NCBI GenBank assembly: GCA_002432565.1
Contig: DJFP01000181.1
Span: 1 to 6,665 of the forward strand
Reading direction: 5' to 3'
Length of the DNA: 6,665 nt
DNA from: Flavobacteriales bacterium UBA5869
Lineage (GTDB): Bacteria; Bacteroidota; Bacteroidia; Flavobacteriales_D; Crocinitomicaceae
The position numbers and the translations under genes were made by a program. The notes beneath the pieces are model-generated. The model ran no database searches. It was not told the origin of the DNA and worked only from the letters and a program-made list of their open reading frames with translations. Shown here piece after piece: positions 5,925 to 6,665 of the stretch (position 1 is its first letter; every line of letters starts with the position of its first letter).

Positions 5925-5985
5925 GCGATCTCTTGGAATTTGTCAAATTCTCCCGTAAAATTGCGGTCTCAAAACAAAGCATTAA
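5925..5985 (+). pseudogene. Diverged remnant copy of the HhH gene's 3' part
   Basis: Bases 5928-5975 match 5574-5621, inside the third HhH unit of the intact gene, at 39 of 48 positions with no gap (offset exactly 354). The encoded residues are ISWNLSNSPVKLRSQN against ISWNLANSLVKMRSQN, 13 of 16 identical, and six of the nine differences fall at codon third positions, so the copy diverged while under coding constraint. A TGA at 5922-5924 closes the frame upstream. Further upstream, 5901-5920 resembles 5528-5546 (encoding NINTAS), but the distance between the two matching blocks is 19 bases shorter than in the intact gene, which would shift the frame. Downstream the copy runs in frame into apt without a stop. 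It is best read as the leftover end of a second HhH gene. Confidence 0.65.
5933..5963 (+). promoter_or_regulatory. Possible apt promoter inside the HhH remnant
   Basis: TAAAATTG at 5956-5963 differs by one base from the TAnnTTTG consensus and has TTG at 5933-5935, 20 bases upstream, as a -33 element. Transcription would begin near 5967-5970, about 30 bases before the preferred apt start at 6000. No better match lies between the HhH stop and apt. If real, it arose within former coding sequence, since the same bases encode part of the remnant. The one mismatch and A/T-rich context keep confidence low. Confidence 0.3.
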
Positions 5986-5999
5986 TGGATAGCGGAATC

Positions 6000-6527
6000 A
6001 TGATCGAAGAAAAAATTAAAGGTGTAATCAGGGATGTATTGGATTTTCCAAAAGAGGGAATAGTATTTAAAGACATTACTCCAATTATGCTGGACGCTGC
6101 TTTATCCAGGGAAATCGTAGCTCATTTGGTATCTATTTATAAAGACCAGAAACTGGATAAAATTGCAGGAATTGAAAGCCGTGGATTTTTATTTGGTTAT
6201 CCGCTGGCAATGGAATTAGGCCTTCCTTTTGTTTTAATTCGTAAAACGGGGAAATTACCGTACCATAAAATCAGTCATTCCTATGATTTGGAATATGGTT
6301 CTGCAACCATTGAAATGCACGTAGATGCCGTTCAGAAAGGAGAGCGCGTATTGATCCACGACGATTTGCTGGCTACAGGCGGATCAGCTTCGGCTGCAGC
6401 AGAATTAATTCAGAAATGCGGGGGTGAAGTGGCAGGCTTTAACTTCCTGGTAGGGTTAAATTTTCTAAATGGGATTGAGAAATTGAAAAACTACTCTAAT
6501 AATATTACTAATTTAGTGGCCTATTAA
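6000..6527 (+). CDS. apt: Adenine phosphoribosyltransferase
   Basis: This 175-residue type I phosphoribosyltransferase makes AMP and pyrophosphate from adenine and PRPP in purine salvage. The adenine can come from cleavage of methylthioadenosine, the same molecule that feeds the mtn genes. Motifs are DFPKEGIVFKDITP (15-28), ESRGFLFG (59-66), RKTGKLPYHK (81-90) and the PRPP-binding loop VLIHDDLLATGGSA (117-130) with the acidic pair Asp121-Asp122. The start is chosen at the ATG of 6000 because MIEEKIK then DFPK is the normal N-terminus and 175 residues is the usual size. The frame is open upstream to 5925, with a TTG at 5940 and an ATG at 5985, but those extra residues belong to the HhH remnant. 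The C-terminus NNITNLVAY is ordinary. The gene is followed by a 52-base gap and an acyl-CoA dehydrogenase gene. Confidence 0.95.
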   Translation: MIEEKIKGVIRDVLDFPKEGIVFKDITPIMLDAALSREIVAHLVSIYKDQKLDKIAGIESRGFLFGYPLAMELGLPFVLIRKTGKLPYHKISHSYDLEYGSATIEMHVDAVQKGERVLIHDDLLATGGSASAAAELIQKCGGEVAGFNFLVGLNFLNGIEKLKNYSNNITNLVAY

Positions 6528-6579
6528 AATTTATTAATCGAAATAAAAAATTAACGGAGACCCCAAAATACTGTTAATC

Positions 6580-6665
6580 ATGAACTTTGAACTAAACGAA
6601 AATCAAAAAATGATCACGCAAATGGTGCGTGATTTTGCAGAAAGAGAAATCCGCCCGAACATGAA
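6580..6665 (+). CDS. Acyl-CoA dehydrogenase, 5' end only
   Basis: The first 28 codons of a gene run off the right edge: MNFELNENQKMITQMVRDFA then EREIRPNM. This matches the N-terminal helix of acyl-CoA dehydrogenases, which typically begin with a short FxLxExQxM element and then VRDFAxxEIxP. These FAD flavoproteins introduce the alpha-beta double bond in acyl-CoA during fatty acid or branched-chain amino acid breakdown. The active-site glutamate and FAD contacts lie beyond the window, so substrate class cannot be judged. The ATG at 6580 starts at the normal family position. The 52-base gap from apt is A/T-rich, and I see no clear promoter or terminator in it, so co-transcription with apt is possible. 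Confidence 0.8.
   Translation, partial: MNFELNENQKMITQMVRDFAEREIRPNM

Noticed and set aside
6528..6579. A possible promoter or terminator between apt and the acyl-CoA dehydrogenase gene
   Set aside because: TACTGTTA near 6569 does not fit the -7 consensus, and no stem with a T-run is visible; the GGAG near 6556 is too far from the ATG to act as a ribosome site.

Overview
The window looks like chromosomal DNA from a member of the Bacteroidota, probably the Flavobacteriales and perhaps a Fluviicola/Crocinitomicaceae-type organism. The reasons are moderate GC content, TAnnTTTG-type -7 promoter elements with very short leaders, start codons mostly without Shine-Dalgarno sequences, and protein families typical of that phylum: DUF2851, a small PspC protein with a conserved C-terminal tail, and a membrane-anchored protein with three helix-hairpin-helix (HhH) units. 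The species assignment is inference. All intact genes lie on the + strand.

Region 1 (1-2251) is a methionine salvage block: the 3' part of acireductone dioxygenase (mtnD), enolase-phosphatase (mtnC) and methylthioribose-1-phosphate isomerase (mtnA). These recycle the methylthio carbon skeleton of methylthioadenosine, a by-product of S-adenosylmethionine use, back to methionine. MtnA acts first, MtnC later and MtnD after it; mtnB and the MTA-cleaving enzyme are not in the window. mtnA has its own recognisable promoter, while mtnC appears to be read through from mtnD.

Region 2 (2311-4843) holds a DUF2851 protein of unknown function, then a promoter and a compact run: a PspC-domain membrane protein followed 12 bases later by an RmlD-like NAD(P)-dependent sugar-nucleotide reductase homologue.

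Region 3 (4854-6665) holds the HhH protein, adenine phosphoribosyltransferase (apt) and the first 28 codons of an acyl-CoA dehydrogenase. apt salvages adenine, which is also released when methylthioadenosine is cleaved, so it is metabolically linked to region 1, although nothing shows co-regulation.

The one stretch the intact genes do not explain is 5715-5999, between the HhH gene and apt. It appears to hold two gene remnants. One is a minus-strand, frameshifted coding tail that ends tail-to-tail with the HhH gene. The other is a diverged (about 81% identical over 48 bases) second copy of the 3' part of the HhH gene, directly in front of and in frame with apt. This suggests that an ancestral HhH-apt junction was split by a duplication or recombination event. 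I see no RNA genes, CRISPR arrays, insertion sequences or complete mobile elements, and no convincing new multi-gene system.
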